Below are positions 12,705 to 24,588 of a DNA stretch of 64,000 nucleotides, one piece after another. Below the pieces are notes generated by a model, which searched no databases, had not been told where the DNA came from, and was given only the letters and a program-made list of their open reading frames with translations. Source of the DNA: Phlebiopsis flavidoalba. Taxonomy: Eukaryota; Basidiomycota; Agaricomycetes; Polyporales; Phanerochaetaceae. The stretch's first letter is position 1. Every line of letters begins with the position of its first letter. Position numbers and translations under genes: made by a program. The stretch lies in contig JAOCPU010000034.1 in assembly GCA_035772785.1 (NCBI GenBank), forward strand, positions 62,001 through 126,000. The letters run 5' to 3'.

Positions 12705-14500
12705 CTAGTGGCCACCAATATATGTTGGCGTAAAAGATCCAGAGTCCAACGGTGCATTGATCTGATTAAAGCTGCTTGGGTAGCCTGGGCATGACTCGGA
12801 TTTCATGTGGCGTCCGACGGCATCTGGCCTAGAGAGCACCGCGCATGCATCCTGCATTGCGACAGGATAACAGCCCTTGAACCCTTCACGCTTGAGATGC
12901 TTTGCAAAGTGCTTCGTGAAGCTCCCTTGTGTCATGCTTTCAGAGCATTGGCGGGCAGACCACTTTTGACCCATGCGAACTCCACCAGAGGGCGTGTCGA
13001 GCCTTGATATGAGTGATCAGTCCGTGATGTCTGCCTTCGAGAAGTGCGTCGCCACAGATGGTCACAACCATCATCTAGAGTCAACGGGCACGGGATAGAC
13101 CCGGTACCGAGCGGCAGGGCCAGGAGCCTGAGGAGCCGTGGGTGCAGCAGGTGCAGTTGTAGCGGTTGGAGCGACAGAGCCATGGTGAGTATCGGGCACT
13201 GGTGCATCTGGACCAAAATCAAGCGGAGTGAAGATATAGTACGACAGGGTCCTGGGACAGGAACCGTAATTTCGGGCTTGACCTGCGAAGTAAGACGCTG
13301 ATAGAGCCAGTTATGGAAGGGAGATCTTGAGGATTAGAGCGGTGGTCATTCGACCTCACGGGTCCAAGGGACTTGAGGCGTGAGGAAAAGCAAGTGCCTG
13401 CAGTTTTGAAGTTCGCCTCCCAACGAGAGATTCGATCGCGGCAAGCGCAAGAGGCCCCTTCTCTTTCTCGCTGAGATTGTTGATAGCAGAGACATACAGC
13501 TCTGGTACTCCAGCGGCGTCGGCGCCCTCGCCAAGGCTGTTGGAGTTCAGAGGAGGAGCTTCACCGCATTCTTTGGCCAGTAGCTCAGACAACTCGTCGC
13601 CAGTGACCTCTTCGCCGTCAGCGTCGGCATCAGAGCCCTCATATCAAGCGTCGTCGGCGAGGGTATCCGATGGTGGGTGGTTTCGCTCCCCGCACCTTCA
13701 GTTTTAGCATTGTTTTCGCCAGTGCACTCGCCAGAAGTGGAGCCTCCGCCAGCACCGGTATAAGGGCCTGTCCACGATATTGTGATCTGCAACCTGAGCT
13801 CCAGCGCCCGCTTCACGTCGTTCGCCATCTGTCGACCCGCTAGAGAGTTGCGTGACAGGGGAAGTGGTCCACCGACTTGGTGAGCGAGCTCTCCCGGGGT
13901 AGTAGGATCAGTCGTTTTCTTGTCATGCTTCCTCCTTTCATTGTCGATAGCAGAGAAAGCCTCGGACACCTCGTCGACCGGTGACATCTTCGCCGTCAGC
14001 GTCGGCGTCGGCGCCACGATCCGAATCTCTTCGACGCCCTTGGTGTCAACAGCAGATGGAGGGACGGTGAAATAGTCGTCGGCCGGGCCTGGCTGCCCTT
14101 CAGTTACGGGAGCGTGATGTATAGCGATGTTCTAGGTCGTAGTCATCCTTCTTGCCGTTTATCGAAACCGAAGACGACGGCGGCTGACTCGTGGTCCTCA
14201 TGCGGGGTCTCCACGTTCTTGGAGTTGTGGTTCAACCGGCGGCGTTTGTATTCCACCGTATCGAGGCCCGGGGCATACTGCTTCAAGCCGAGAGTTGGGT
14301 CGGGTGGTACATAGGAGGGCCCATAACGATGACTGGAAAGAAGACCGCCGACGGGGTATCCGGGCCCCCGAGCTGGATGAGGACCCGGATGCAAAGAGGT
14401 TGGCTGAGAAGTGGCACTGGCGAGCCGGTGACTGGGATTGGAGAATCTGGAGAGCGGAATACCCAAGAGGAATATTAGCGTATCTGGGGTTCATTGACAT
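12705..14500 (-). CDS. C2H2 zinc-finger protein, probable transcription factor
   Basis: The N-terminal part (14143-14500) is Pro/Ser/His-rich and disordered, with a basic patch KRRR that could serve as a nuclear localisation signal. A middle part (13350-14020) is acidic, with Ser/Thr/Glu-rich linkers. The C-terminus carries two C2H2-like zinc-finger halves: a Cys pair followed by LITHIKARH near 13000-13060, and CAVLSRPDAVGRHMKSESCP near 12790-12850. The protein ends at 12705. The RPDAVGRHMKSE type of finger is common in basidiomycete regulators. Frame shifts separate the blocks; one near the start is an extra G at about 14460. The gene converges on ATM1, leaving about 370 bases between the stops. 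DNA target and role are unknown. Confidence 0.66.
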
Positions 14501-15149
14501 ATGTCCTGGATATCCCGGGATTGATATTGGAAAACCCTAAAGTAGAGCAGAGGTGTCAGCACAGATCCGATGTTGGAAAAACATGTTAAAAAATGCATAG
14601 CTCCACGGCTCGGCAGTGTTGAACCCCGTGGCGCCCATTGGCTGTTAGCAGGAATGGGTCGATTTACATCCGGGTGGAAATCATTGAAGAGAGTATACTG
14701 CAGGTACGATCCAAACCAGTCGGTAGTGTACCAAACCAGTCGGTATTGTCAGGAACCTGTTCAAGGCCACGGCGAAGATTACCATACCTGAAGTTCGGAG
14801 CCGCACCAAAATCAAAGACCTCTCGAGCGATTGGATTTGGTGGCGGGGAATAGACCTGTGGCCTGCGTTGTACGGGTTAAGACCAGGTCCTTCAATTAAA
14901 TTGCGCCAGTAATTCTCAGAGGCAACGCTGTCCAAAGTGTCTCCGTGTGCCTTCGTTTAGACGACTGCCTTTGCCCGGTAGGAGTGGTGTTCTCATTGGT
15001 GCCCTCGACCGTTATACATGTTTCAACACTACTAGATCATGGTGTTTTATCAGTAGCGCGACCAGCAGCACGAGTCGTATGACTCACCAGAAACTCCTTC
15101 TGTGGCCACGATAAAGAGCACAGACACTAGAAGTTACACAGATGGTCGC
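14501..15149. other. Unassigned stretch, weakly coding on minus strand
   Basis: The minus strand at 14681-14935 reads SENYWRNLIEGPGLNPYNAG and then breaks. I do not recognise it. Two copies of CCAAACCAGTCGGTA sit 19 bases apart at 14711 and 14730. It may be the 3' part of the minus-strand frame that starts at 15761. Confidence 0.35.
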
Positions 15150-15761
15150 TCAAGAAATAAGAAGGTAAAGGGGGCTCGCAATCACAGTTTCGAGGAGAGT
15201 GTTGGTCGTGGTAGTAAATATAAGCTGCGTCCCGCGATCGAAGATCTGTTTTAAGAACCTTCGCGGCGTGGGATGTTTGCGACCGAACCCGCAATAATTG
15301 AATCCCGAGAACAATGGAATAGCAAAGCCACCAATATTATTGGCAATATGTGGACGCCTCAAGGCCAGGGTTGGGATTATGGCTACCCGCCCGTCAAGTG
15401 GCTCGTGTGGGCCACTTACTTCAGTGCTTTGACTTAACCGCATCCATTGTCCGTCTAGCTTTCTTGACGAGCGTACGTGCGTGGCTCTGCATATGTCAAG
15501 CGTAAGAATGGTGGCCCGGGACGCACCCTCAGCTTTGCAACGTAGGTATGCGGCTATCTGGAGAAGGAAGCAAGGGGTGTTGACTGCCCGGCCGTTGTCG
15601 CACAAGAGGCGCAGACCTGGGTCGAGCGAGGCAGCGATTCCACGAGCCACGGCAGGAAGCCACATTGTCGCGCATCTGGATTGGTCATATAGTGAACTTG
15701 TCGAAGATGCCGTGTGATGATTGACCCCTAAAATCGTATGAACAACTTCCAAAAATGGCAC
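15150..15761 (-). CDS. Unrecognised protein, possibly membrane-associated
   Basis: This is an uninterrupted 203-codon frame, long for this window. It contains hydrophobic segments (MWLPAVARGIAASLD and the C-terminal TNTLLETVIASPLYLLIS) and a Gly/Phe-rich piece NNIGGFAIPLFSGFNYCGFG. The pattern would suit a multi-pass membrane protein, but no known family could be matched and the frame could still be partly spurious. It lies about 400 bases beyond the stop of the MFS permease, on the same strand. Confidence 0.3.
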   Translation of the reverse strand: MPFLEVVHTILGVNHHTASSTSSLYDQSRCATMWLPAVARGIAASLDPGLRLLCDNGRAVNTPCFLLQIAAYLRCKAEGASRATILTLDICRATHVRSSRKLDGQWMRLSQSTEVSGPHEPLDGRVAIIPTLALRRPHIANNIGGFAIPLFSGFNYCGFGRKHPTPRRFLKQIFDRGTQLIFTTTTNTLLETVIASPLYLLIS

Positions 15762-16150
15762 TGGAACATCAGCGAAAACGCTTACAAAATGAACAGCGGC
15801 TGCTGTTGACTGGTACTTTCAGAATGGCAACCTACTAATCTAAGAACGCCTACAAATGCGTTTTAGCCACATGGCCACATACAAGACACTCAATGGTTTC
15901 AACCAGGATGGGGGGCGACTTCAGGCAAGCGGATTAGATTTAGCGCGCACTTCGCGCCACAAAGCGTTCGCCGATTGCATCGGGCGGCGGCGCTTCCGGC
16001 CGATCAGTGTCTGAGGCGCGCGCGGTCTAAGGCCTAGCCCAAAGGTCGATGCCGACGCACGAGCCACTGTTTTTATTTCGAGTAAAAGGTCGAGCAAATT
16101 AACCATGGTATCATTGTTTGCAAAAAGAAATTTTCGATTTCAGTTATGTT

Positions 16151-18924
16151 TTACGAGGTCGATTCATGTACGGACGTCCCGTCCACACTGAGCTTGACTT
16201 TAGAGTCAAGGTCATCTGCTGATTCATCGACCGTGCTTCCGACTTCGGAGACACAGGGCTTTCCTTTCGTCACGTTTCTGCATGAAGAGTACCAGCAGGC
16301 AGACAACAACTATTCCAAAGCGAGATCAGCGGATAGGCGTCACGTTATGGCGGGGATACGCACTAAGCCCAAAATCAATGCAAGCGGTCGTGATATTGCC
16401 CTTCAAGACTCTGCAAACGAGATGAGCTCTCTGCGTTCAGTATGTCGACGCGATATTTGACCCTACCTGGGTTGTTCGACCTGAGGGAAGATGACGCTAG
16501 ATACCGCGGTTGAGCCGGCTTTTATTGGGTTAGACGGACCGCTGCACTCACATAGGTAACCAAGCCTGAAAGACGTAGGCAAATGTGTTACACGAGGCGA
16601 CCACGAAGGAACGCTCTAGATGAATGACGAGTGAAAACCTCAGATCTAGTTGACACATCGAAACTTACTCTCGCTATCGCTTCCATTCAACTCGTTTGCC
16701 CAAGCCAGGATGAGACCGGAAAGACCGCCCTGGATGGAGGTCTGTGATTCCAGGGGTGAGCATGGAATCAATATGGTAGACGGTAGACTCACAAAGTAGT
16801 AGAAGACCCATCGTTCTGAGGGTCGCCCCGCGAATGAGCGCTGTGATCTCAGTCAGAAGTAAATTACGCACCTGGCCACGTGTGTGTAGAGCGGCGTTGC
16901 GGCCAGTACGATGCACACAATCATGTGGCATAGCTTTTCCGGTAGTCAGCACGACTGTCAGACAGAGCAGGAAAAGGTGAACATACGCCGGCAACAATGA
17001 TTGGGGGCCACCGGAGCTGCATAGCATCAGACCACCAGGCCCACACCAAGGCTAGAGCGAATTGAGCTATCTGTTCGTCGAAGAGTCATGAATGCAACAT
17101 ACTGCTTACGACTTGCACGGCCTGTATTCCCAGCGGGTACGTGTTTATCTGGCCGATGGTGTACTTCTGGTGACCGGGAGTGTTGAAGCTCTGTAGCCTA
17201 CGCCCAAATGAGTTTAGACAGACATCAATAACTTTAGGGAAACGAAGACGAACCAGAAGATCATCGATGTCGAGGGCCCACTCGCGTTGTTGAACTATGG
17301 GGTATGAAGGTCAACCATCTGCCCGACTTCGTCTAACTGAGCTAGCACTGCTCACCAGGATGTACACTATCATTCCACAGGATCAGGGGGGATAATTACA
17401 GCGCATCAGACATGGAACGTACGTGGTGTGAGTAGCCAGACGTGCCACGTCTTGAAGAAGCCGAAAACCTTGGCCTTAGTGAAATGCGACGGAGGCTTAC
17501 GCCCGACAGAGAGCATCCTGCGCTGGGCCAAGTCGATCTGCTCTTGAGTGTAAAATATCGATGGCTTAGTGTTCGAGGGGAGATATCTGTAACGAATGTT
17601 CAACACGCTGACAGATGTAGGAGCGTTGTGTCGTACCGGGCATAATCAAGAAGCCCAGGAGGGCAATGGGTATGGTGATGATGCCGTCGATGATGAAAAG
17701 CCATGAACGTGAAAAACGACGAGTTAGAATAGGGTCTTCGATAAAGTATACACGGCACGTACATCTCCAACCCGCCAATCCGTGTACACCGTTCAACCCC
17801 ATTGTAAGCGCCCTACACACCACTGAGCTCCAATTCGTGGCTCGACAAAAGTGGATAGTCCTACCGTTTGCAGGAACCCGCTGAACATGGGGCCTATGGC
17901 GCTTGCCCCGTCTATGAGGGTGTCAGCGATGCAAAAAGCTCAATAATCCTTGACCCACATGGAAGATACACGCTCTCTCTTGGCGAGCTCATCGCTCTTG
18001 TACCAGCTTCCTATCACATACTGTATCGCGGGATAGAACGTTGATTCCGCCAGGCCTGACCACTCAGTCAGCTAAAGGTCTTGGGTACGAAGGAGTAAGA
18101 ATCGCCTACAAAAAATCGAAATAGCAACCAAGGTCGAGAAGCTAAATTCGCGGATGCAAGGACCCATGGTCAATACGCTCCAGATGAAGATGAGCTCCAT
18201 GGCTGGAATCTGGACGCGACTGAATGAGTTCTCGTCCCCCCAAATTAGGTGCGCATGCTCGTACCCATATTGACGGCCCCGAACACGCGTCAGAAGCAGA
18301 CTAAGTGGTTTGTAGATGACGAGCTGGCCACTTCGGACGTATGTGCCATACTTCGAGGGGATCTGGCCTATGACATATCCGCAAGTCCATGCCGTCGTGA
18401 TATAGTTGAGTTCATTCCCATGACTTTAGAAGGGGCGTCACATTAATGTTCACTAAGCATATTTGAGTGTACGTCACAGCTTGAGACTGTAGAATACGAT
18501 GAGAAATGAGTGCACGGGGCGAAATGTATATGTTGGTACTCACTCAGTCTTCATTCCGGATACATATGCATTCTACGAAAATAGGGTGAGCATCAGGACG
18601 ATGAATGTCGGCAATCCCGTTTACCGTCACATTCTGCTGGTCCAGGTATTTGCTGAAGTAGGACAGCGCGGCATATGTCAAGAGACATGCATCCAGCATT
18701 CCTACCCAAAAACTTGCGCTCCTCGGGGGACTTGTCCCATGTGTCCCTGTGGCACCCAATGAGCAAGAGTGAATATCAAAGGCCATGGGCACGTACCAGA
18801 TGTAGCTTCGGAGAGGCCGACGCGGTTTGCTCTTCAAGCTCCCTGTCATGGCTGGAGATGTGTCGACTCGTTCTCGCGAAGAACTGGACTCTGGCTGAAG
18901 CAGAGGCTCTAGCGACCTCTCCAT
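16151..18924 (-). CDS. MFS permease of the allantoate/pantothenate (DAL5/FEN2) family
   Basis: A proton-linked plasma-membrane carrier for small organic anions such as allantoate, pantothenate, nicotinate or similar acids. The cytosolic N-terminus leads to [19 protein letters not shown] and [10 protein letters not shown] (TM1 and the following loop, near 18590-18690). Central blocks are [20 protein letters not shown] and [17 protein letters not shown] with [15 protein letters not shown] (17400-17720), the typical intracellular-loop signature of this family. C-terminal pieces include [23 protein letters not shown] and [16 protein letters not shown] (16150-16600). The cytosolic tail ends VHESTS, with the stop at 16151-16153. 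Many short introns and several frame breaks occur. Substrate cannot be told from sequence. The two oxygenases that follow at 19.6-23.5 kb may be functional neighbours. Confidence 0.85.
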
Positions 18925-19631
18925 CTAACTCATGAAGTTTATACATTGGATGAGTGCTCAGTCGTCTGAAGAATCGCATCATTCGCGCTGGGATGGGCTC
19001 ATTCAGGGGTTCCGTCTTCGAAGATGCAGCCGTTGAGGTTCAACGTTCATGAGATTGCCCCGCGAGAGAACGCAGGAGTATGAGGCCGAAGATGGACGCA
19101 CATGTAGCAGGCCGATGTAAAAAAAAGCAAAGGGGGCCTTATTGGATATTCGTTGACTTCAGGTCTCTATGTCGACATCAAAAGCTGTTACATCCCAAGA
19201 GAGCTCACATTCAGCGTCCTTGTGCGGCGAGTATGCTGCAAGAGCACGCCAGAGATAACAAGAAGCAATGGTCAGCACTTGAGCAGTGTAGTCTCATTCA
19301 ATCTCTGGGGCCTTACGAATCACTAGAAGCTGTATCCCGTGAGGGGGTCGTGAGGGAATGATGCAGGTTTAGGAGAGTTATAGCATCATCGAAGCAGGCA
19401 GACGATGAGGTGACACCCAGTCCCCAAACGCACATCTCCTATAGCGCGTGAGTCATGGTTTCGGTGTAAGCAGCGTCGAGGACCATTGAAAAGACGGCCC
19501 TAAGGAGAGCAAGAGCTCACTCATTATTTCGCCGTTTTGTGAAAGGCAACGTCTCTAGGACATCGACGTCGACGACCAGAAAGCACCTTCCTAAAAAGCC
19601 TATATCCCCGCGCCACGTGGTAGCCATCAAA
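18925..19631. other. Divergent intergenic region
   Basis: This lies between the 5' end of the minus-strand permease and the 5' end of the first plus-strand oxygenase, so it should hold both promoters. A plus-strand frame at 19080-19361 (93 codons, Lys/Arg-rich) has no recognisable similarity. No clear repeat was seen. Confidence 0.4.
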
Positions 19632-21338
19632 ATGCCCGGTTGCTTGTCCCTGAACTTGGCTCCTACGACTTTGTTCCTGAGACGAAGGTCAGCTAGATTC
19701 CTCTCTGTCATTCAAATATCGCACTGAACTACAATGCGTGTAGGAAAACCTCGAGTGGGCCGATCTCTAGATCCACGCTTGGGACTTCAATCTTCTCGCC
19801 ACTCCTGAGGGCAAAAAGCAAGCTTGCACAGGGACACTCGTCAAGGGTTGTACGCGAGGATGGTTTCTTCTATGTCAAGAACTTCAACATTTCGCAAGAC
19901 CGCGTAAACCGCCAGTTCTCCATCGGCAAGCGTCTCTAATGACTTGGCCTGTAGAAGGAGAAGATCAAAGTAATGTCCCTGGAGGGCCTTCGTACGCGTA
20001 TCAATGGGGTTATGACGCGTCTGGGACTTACTGAACACGGACTGTCTATTAGACAACGGGAAAATTCAACGGCTACGTTCCTGACTGGTTACGTCGCCGT
20101 AGTAAGATCGTTTCTTCAATCGAGGAATCTTAGTTTGTTGATGCTACTCTAGTTTGGGGACGCCTGACTTCTGGATGAAGGAACGCGATGGAGGATCTAC
20201 AAGTATCCCCAGTATGGTCATACGACAACAACATCACAGAACATTTCCTATAATATTAGGGCAGAATTTAACGGCGACCTTCAAGCATCAACACCCCTGT
20301 GAGGATTGTCCAGTTTCCTGAGAACATCGCTGAAATCGAGGAGTTCGCGAACGTAAGCTTGTCAAAACTTGTCGCTTACGGCATGTAGCTGATGCCGTGC
20401 TTCCAGTCTCTGCACACAGAAGTGCCTCGACCCCCTCCACGTTCTCCTCGCCATCGCGCTTGAGCTTCCGGAGAGACTACTTCACCAACATTCACAAGTA
20501 CGATGTCAAGAGTGAGGTAAGGATACGGCGCCCTCCCTGTCGGAACTGTTCATTGACATCGTCTCCAGGACCATCTGCGATACATGAAGTACAGCAAGTA
20601 CACCCCTGAGGAGAAATGCTAGGATTGGCAAGCTCTGGGTTCAGGGCCACACCGGTACGGCCTTGAAATCCTCGCGTTAGCATCAAAAAAAGCTTGAACA
20701 GCATATTCAGACCTCGGTTCGTGGACTCTTCTGTTCCGCCAGCCTGTCGCGGCGCTTCAAATTCAAAACCACAAGACCGGCGAGTGGAAGTACGTCAAAC
20801 CTCAGGATGCTACCCTGACCGTCAACGTCTAAAGCGTGCGACGCCTTGTCGTTCTTGACCGGCGGCTACGTGAGGCACCCAGCACCATTCACCGGTGAGT
20901 TTCTCAAGATTCTCACTTAAATTCTTGAGCTCACGGCATTTCAGCGTGACTTCGCCTCCAAAGGATCAGGAACACGTTGACAGGCTCGGATTGCTCTACT
21001 TCTCCAGGTGAGTGGCTATATGCGGTGTTCCACTTGCGTTGCTGATACTGTTCAATCGTGAAGGCCAAACAACGACGTCCGTCTCGAGACCATCAAGGAG
21101 TCTCCTGTCTTAGTACGCGAGGGATTCACTCAGAACACGTTCGAAAAGGGCGGCAACGCTGTTCCGACCATGGAGGGTGAGTCCTTCTGCAACAGCACAA
21201 AAACTACTCCTAATGTCTCTTGCAGAGTGGACATTCGCGAAGCAGAAGTGGCAGCGCACGAAGGGTGTCGTCCGCGGCGACCCCAAGTACGAGACTGCAC
21301 AGATTCTACCGGGCCACAGCGAGAAGCTCTACGCATAG
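19632..21338 (+). CDS. 2OG/Fe(II) oxygenase, isopenicillin-N-synthase-like (copy 1)
   Basis: A non-haem iron dioxygenase of the IPNS/DIOX-N superfamily; the substrate is unknown. The N-terminal cap reads VPELGSYDFVP and DGFFYVKNFNISQDRVNRQF. The catalytic jelly roll includes KYTPEEN, then GHT and DLG flanking an intron at 20655-20710, so the iron-binding His-x-Asp pair is split across two exons. FRQPVAALQI and LTVN follow, then GGYVRSTIHR supplying the second iron His, then GLLYFSR-PNNDVRLETIKESP with the Arg that binds the 2OG carboxylate. The C-terminus EWTFAKQKWQRTKG ends at the stop 21336-21338. The start ATG at 19632 aligns with that of copy 2, and the first intron lies at the same place in both. 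Frame shifts are scattered but the metal ligands survive. It is followed by copy 2 after 421 bases. Confidence 0.88.
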
Positions 21339-21759
21339 GAAAACAACGGAATTTGAGGACGTGTATTTCTACAGACCAAATGCAAACATGGGTTCTGCGT
21401 GATCAGGTCCCGACTGAACCTACCTGAGCTCGGCCGATAATCAGACTCCAACGAAGCTGCAACTCTTGCTTCGCTATCAGACCTTTAAGTTTACACCTAT
21501 AGAAAACCTCCCGTCGTGAGTCTCACGGCTGTTGCATTCTCGGATCGCGCTGAGATCAGAGGGTCTGGATAGCACCATCGTCTAGGAAGATGAGGTGACC
21601 AGTGCAGCACCTTCACGTCTTAAGCTTCTTGCTTGGTCATATAGCATGAACCCTGAGGAAGGATGCATATAACAATAGAATGAAGGCAGACCAGTCAACG
21701 GTATCTTGCGAACGAACTCAACCCCTAACGCAAACACATTGAACAACGTCTGACCAGTT

Positions 21760-23475
21760 ATGCCTGTCCCAGTCCCCGAACTCGGCTCCTACAACTTTGT
21801 CCCTAGAGACCAAGTCTGTCTCACGCCCCATACCCACACCTGCATCGACCTAACATACCACCCAGGAAAACCTCGATTGGCAGACCTAGTCACGATAGAC
21901 TTGAGCCAGTATGACACACCGGGAGGCAAACACAGAAGCTCGCACAGGCAGCTCATCCAGCGCCGTGCGCGAGGGACGGCTTCTTCTACGTCAAGGGCTT
22001 GCAACATCGCGCAGGAGCGCGTGAACCGCCAGTTTGCGATCGGGAAGCAGTTCTATGAGACGCCGCTGGAGGAGAAGCTCAAGTATGTGCCCGAGGAGCT
22101 TTGGTGACAGTGCGAATATTTATATGGTGTGTGGCGTGGCTGATTGTTATGTGCAGATAACGGTGCCATTTAACGGATATGTGCCTGCAGGGCGTCGTAT
22201 GTGAGTACTTTTGTGCATAGCCTACGCCTGCGTGGCTACTCGTATTGACATCTCCTTCCAGCTTAGATGCTGCGTCTGTGTTGCTTGTGACCGCGTCGAG
22301 GTTTACAACATCCCGAGTACGAGCTCTCATCGGGTTGCTTGCATACATTCTAACAAGTCATCACGAGTTTAACGGCGATTTAGGCCTCCACAACCACCCC
22401 AGAGGTTATCGAAAAGAACTTGCCGAGATCGCAAGCATTCGCCCGGGTACGTCAATTCATACTTAGCTAGGCAAGTGTGCGTTGACCACGTGCTGTACAT
22501 GTCTACTGCACAGTGTGAGGTCCTCGACCCTTTGCATACCCTTACTGGCCCTCGCGCTTGAGCTTCCCTATTTGGAGGGACTACCTCTCGCAAACACATT
22601 CACACCTACGAGAAAAAGAGCGAGGTACGTCACCTACCCTATGTTTCGCGCGCCCGTAGCTAGCATCTTCGCACAGGACCACCCTTGCAGGCTACATGAT
22701 AAATACGGCAAATTCTTCCCCAGGAGAGGAGAACGCAAAGCTGGGGCTGTGGTGGGCCGCTGGACACACGGACCTGAGGCTCCTTCACGCTGACCTCTCT
22801 TCCGGCGCTGCCCGTCGCGGCGCTGCAGATCAACGGAACCCACCGCACGGGCGACGTGCGAAGTGGGTCAAGCCGCAGGAACTGCGGCACGCTGACCGTC
22901 AACACTGCGACGCGCTGAGGGCCTCCTCACCGGCGGCATACGTCCGACAGCACGATCCACCGGTGGCCCGCGATGCGCGGCCCCTACCCCCGTCCCGTCT
23001 CCGTTCCCCCGACTCCCCGCACGCCCGTGCTTCGTGCTGATTTGATTGTTGCTATGTAGAGTGTTCTGCGCCGCCGAAGGTACCAGCAGCATGTCGATCG
23101 CCTCGGTCACGCCTTGCTGCTCTATTTTTCGCGGTATGTCTCGGCACCTGTCGTCGCGCCCGACGGCGCTGACATCCTAGATTTAGCCCGCACAACGACG
23201 TCGTGCTCTCGGCGATCAAAAAACAAGAGTCGCCCGTGCCTGCAGCGCCGAGGGTCTCACGCAGAACAGCTTCGAGGAGAGCGGGAATCCTGTCCCGACC
23301 ATGGAAGGCAATGGCTCATGTTCGGGTGAGGTAGTCGCCACTGACTTTGATGTGCGTAGAGTGGACGTTTTGCGAAGCAGAAGTGGCAGCGGACCAAGAA
23401 CATTTGTGCGTGGAGACCCGAAGTTTGAGTAACGGCGCAGATCTTGCCTGGATGGAACGAAAAGTATACGCGTAA
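21760..23475 (+). CDS. 2OG/Fe(II) oxygenase, isopenicillin-N-synthase-like (copy 2)
   Basis: A tandem paralogue of the gene at 19632. It starts MPVPVPELGSYNFVPRDQV, has the first intron in the same place, and continues PRLADLVTIDLSQYDTPGG, NIAQERVNRQFAIGKQFYE, EFNGDLGLHNHPR and LALALELP. The iron-binding segment WAAGHTDL near 22760-22790 is in one uninterrupted exon, unlike copy 1. Later blocks encode RPHNDVVL and the C-terminal WTFAKQKWQRTKN, with the stop at 23473-23475. The two proteins agree closely along their length, which indicates a local gene duplication. Several frame breaks occur, mostly in GC-rich exons around 22800-23000. The reaction is presumably a 2-oxoglutarate or IPNS-like oxidation of an unknown small molecule. 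The secreted-protein gene beyond it is convergent. Confidence 0.88.
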
Positions 23476-23749
23476 GGCTGTTGCTCGGGTTTCAAGGAGA
23501 TATTTGTACTATTAAAGGTTAAGTGAAGTACGAACGAATATATCAAACGAGATGATACTACGATAGTAGGAGATGACATGGGGACGGTTTAAGACATGGG
23601 TCGCTCGTTAGTGATGATTCGACAATTCCTCGTGAAGTCCATTAGATGTGTACATGTGAAAGTCCAGGGTGAAAGAGTTCGATTCGGGTCCATGTTACAA
23701 AGTCCAAATCGGGAGATTCAATTCAGGCACTGCTCAACTTCTTCAAGCA

Positions 23750-24588
23750 CTAGTTGAAGTAGTTGCCATGGATGACGTTGGGACAGCCCTGAGTATCTAG
23801 ATACGTGACATCAGCCATGGTCCAGCGGCCAATCACACAAAGGGCCACTAACCTTTGTTCGTATGGCAATCTGCGGGGTCGTCGGGCAGCACATTGAATG
23901 CACGCACGAGGGCCAGCATGCTCGACGAGCTCGACGTAGTGTTTGTAGACCAAGCACTGGCTACCTTTGGGGTTTCCACGGCCCGCCGACACTCCGGACC
24001 GCTGGAGTCGTACTGGCCTCCGTAGGTCCTCTGGGTTGTTCGAGACGGCTGAGATGCGCTGGCCGAATGCAGCCCGTCACTGAAGTTCATGGTCAATGAG
24101 CATTTTTGAAAAGAGAAGGCGGCGTGAGAGGGACGTCACGCGTGGCGTAGCGGACCGCCGTTGACGCCCTTACCGCTCTTGAATCAACATTGCTCCAGAA
24201 GTCTGCCGGGAGTTGGCCTTGCTGGCCGTAGTAGCGTCCCCTGCAGGCGAGCAATATGTCTTCATGCCTCTGTAAAATCGTGTTGATGACGCCGCGGTAG
24301 CATGCGTAGAAACTGCATTAATGGCTTACCCTGGATGTTCGCTATCTCCAATGTTGGTATGAGATCGCGCGGCATGATCATACTTCGAACAGGCTCTCAG
24401 TGACCCAGGTACCAGACGAAGCCAGTTTTGCCAAACTCACCCAGAACTTGTTCGCGTCAGTGACGTAGACAACTGTTGTCTACAGCAGCATCGCGCGCTT
24501 GGATTGCATTCTCGGGATACGCTGGCGTTGCGGATACCGCAAGCACAGTCGTGCAAATAATGCGTGTTGTGAGAGTATTCCACAACAT
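23750..24588 (-). CDS. Small secreted protein, uncharacterised basidiomycete family
   Basis: The N-terminus MLWNTLTTRIICTTVLAVSA, followed by TPAYPENAIQARDAA, is a classic signal peptide. The mature part contains MPRDPHTNIGDSEHPGGMK and TYCSPAG, then QGQLPADFWSNVDFKSGKGV, then TGCIRPAHLSRLNN with YGGQYDSSG. It continues CLVYKHYVELVEHAGPRACI, a DDPADCHTNK block, and after an intron DTQGCPNVIHGNYFN, ending at 23750. From memory this layout (Cys pairs, a YxHYVELVEPAGxRACI-like core and a final CPxVIxGxYF motif) belongs to a family of secreted proteins widespread in Agaricomycetes with no known function. At least three introns and a few frame breaks are present. I am confident that it is secreted and expect it to act outside the cell. 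Confidence 0.72.
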
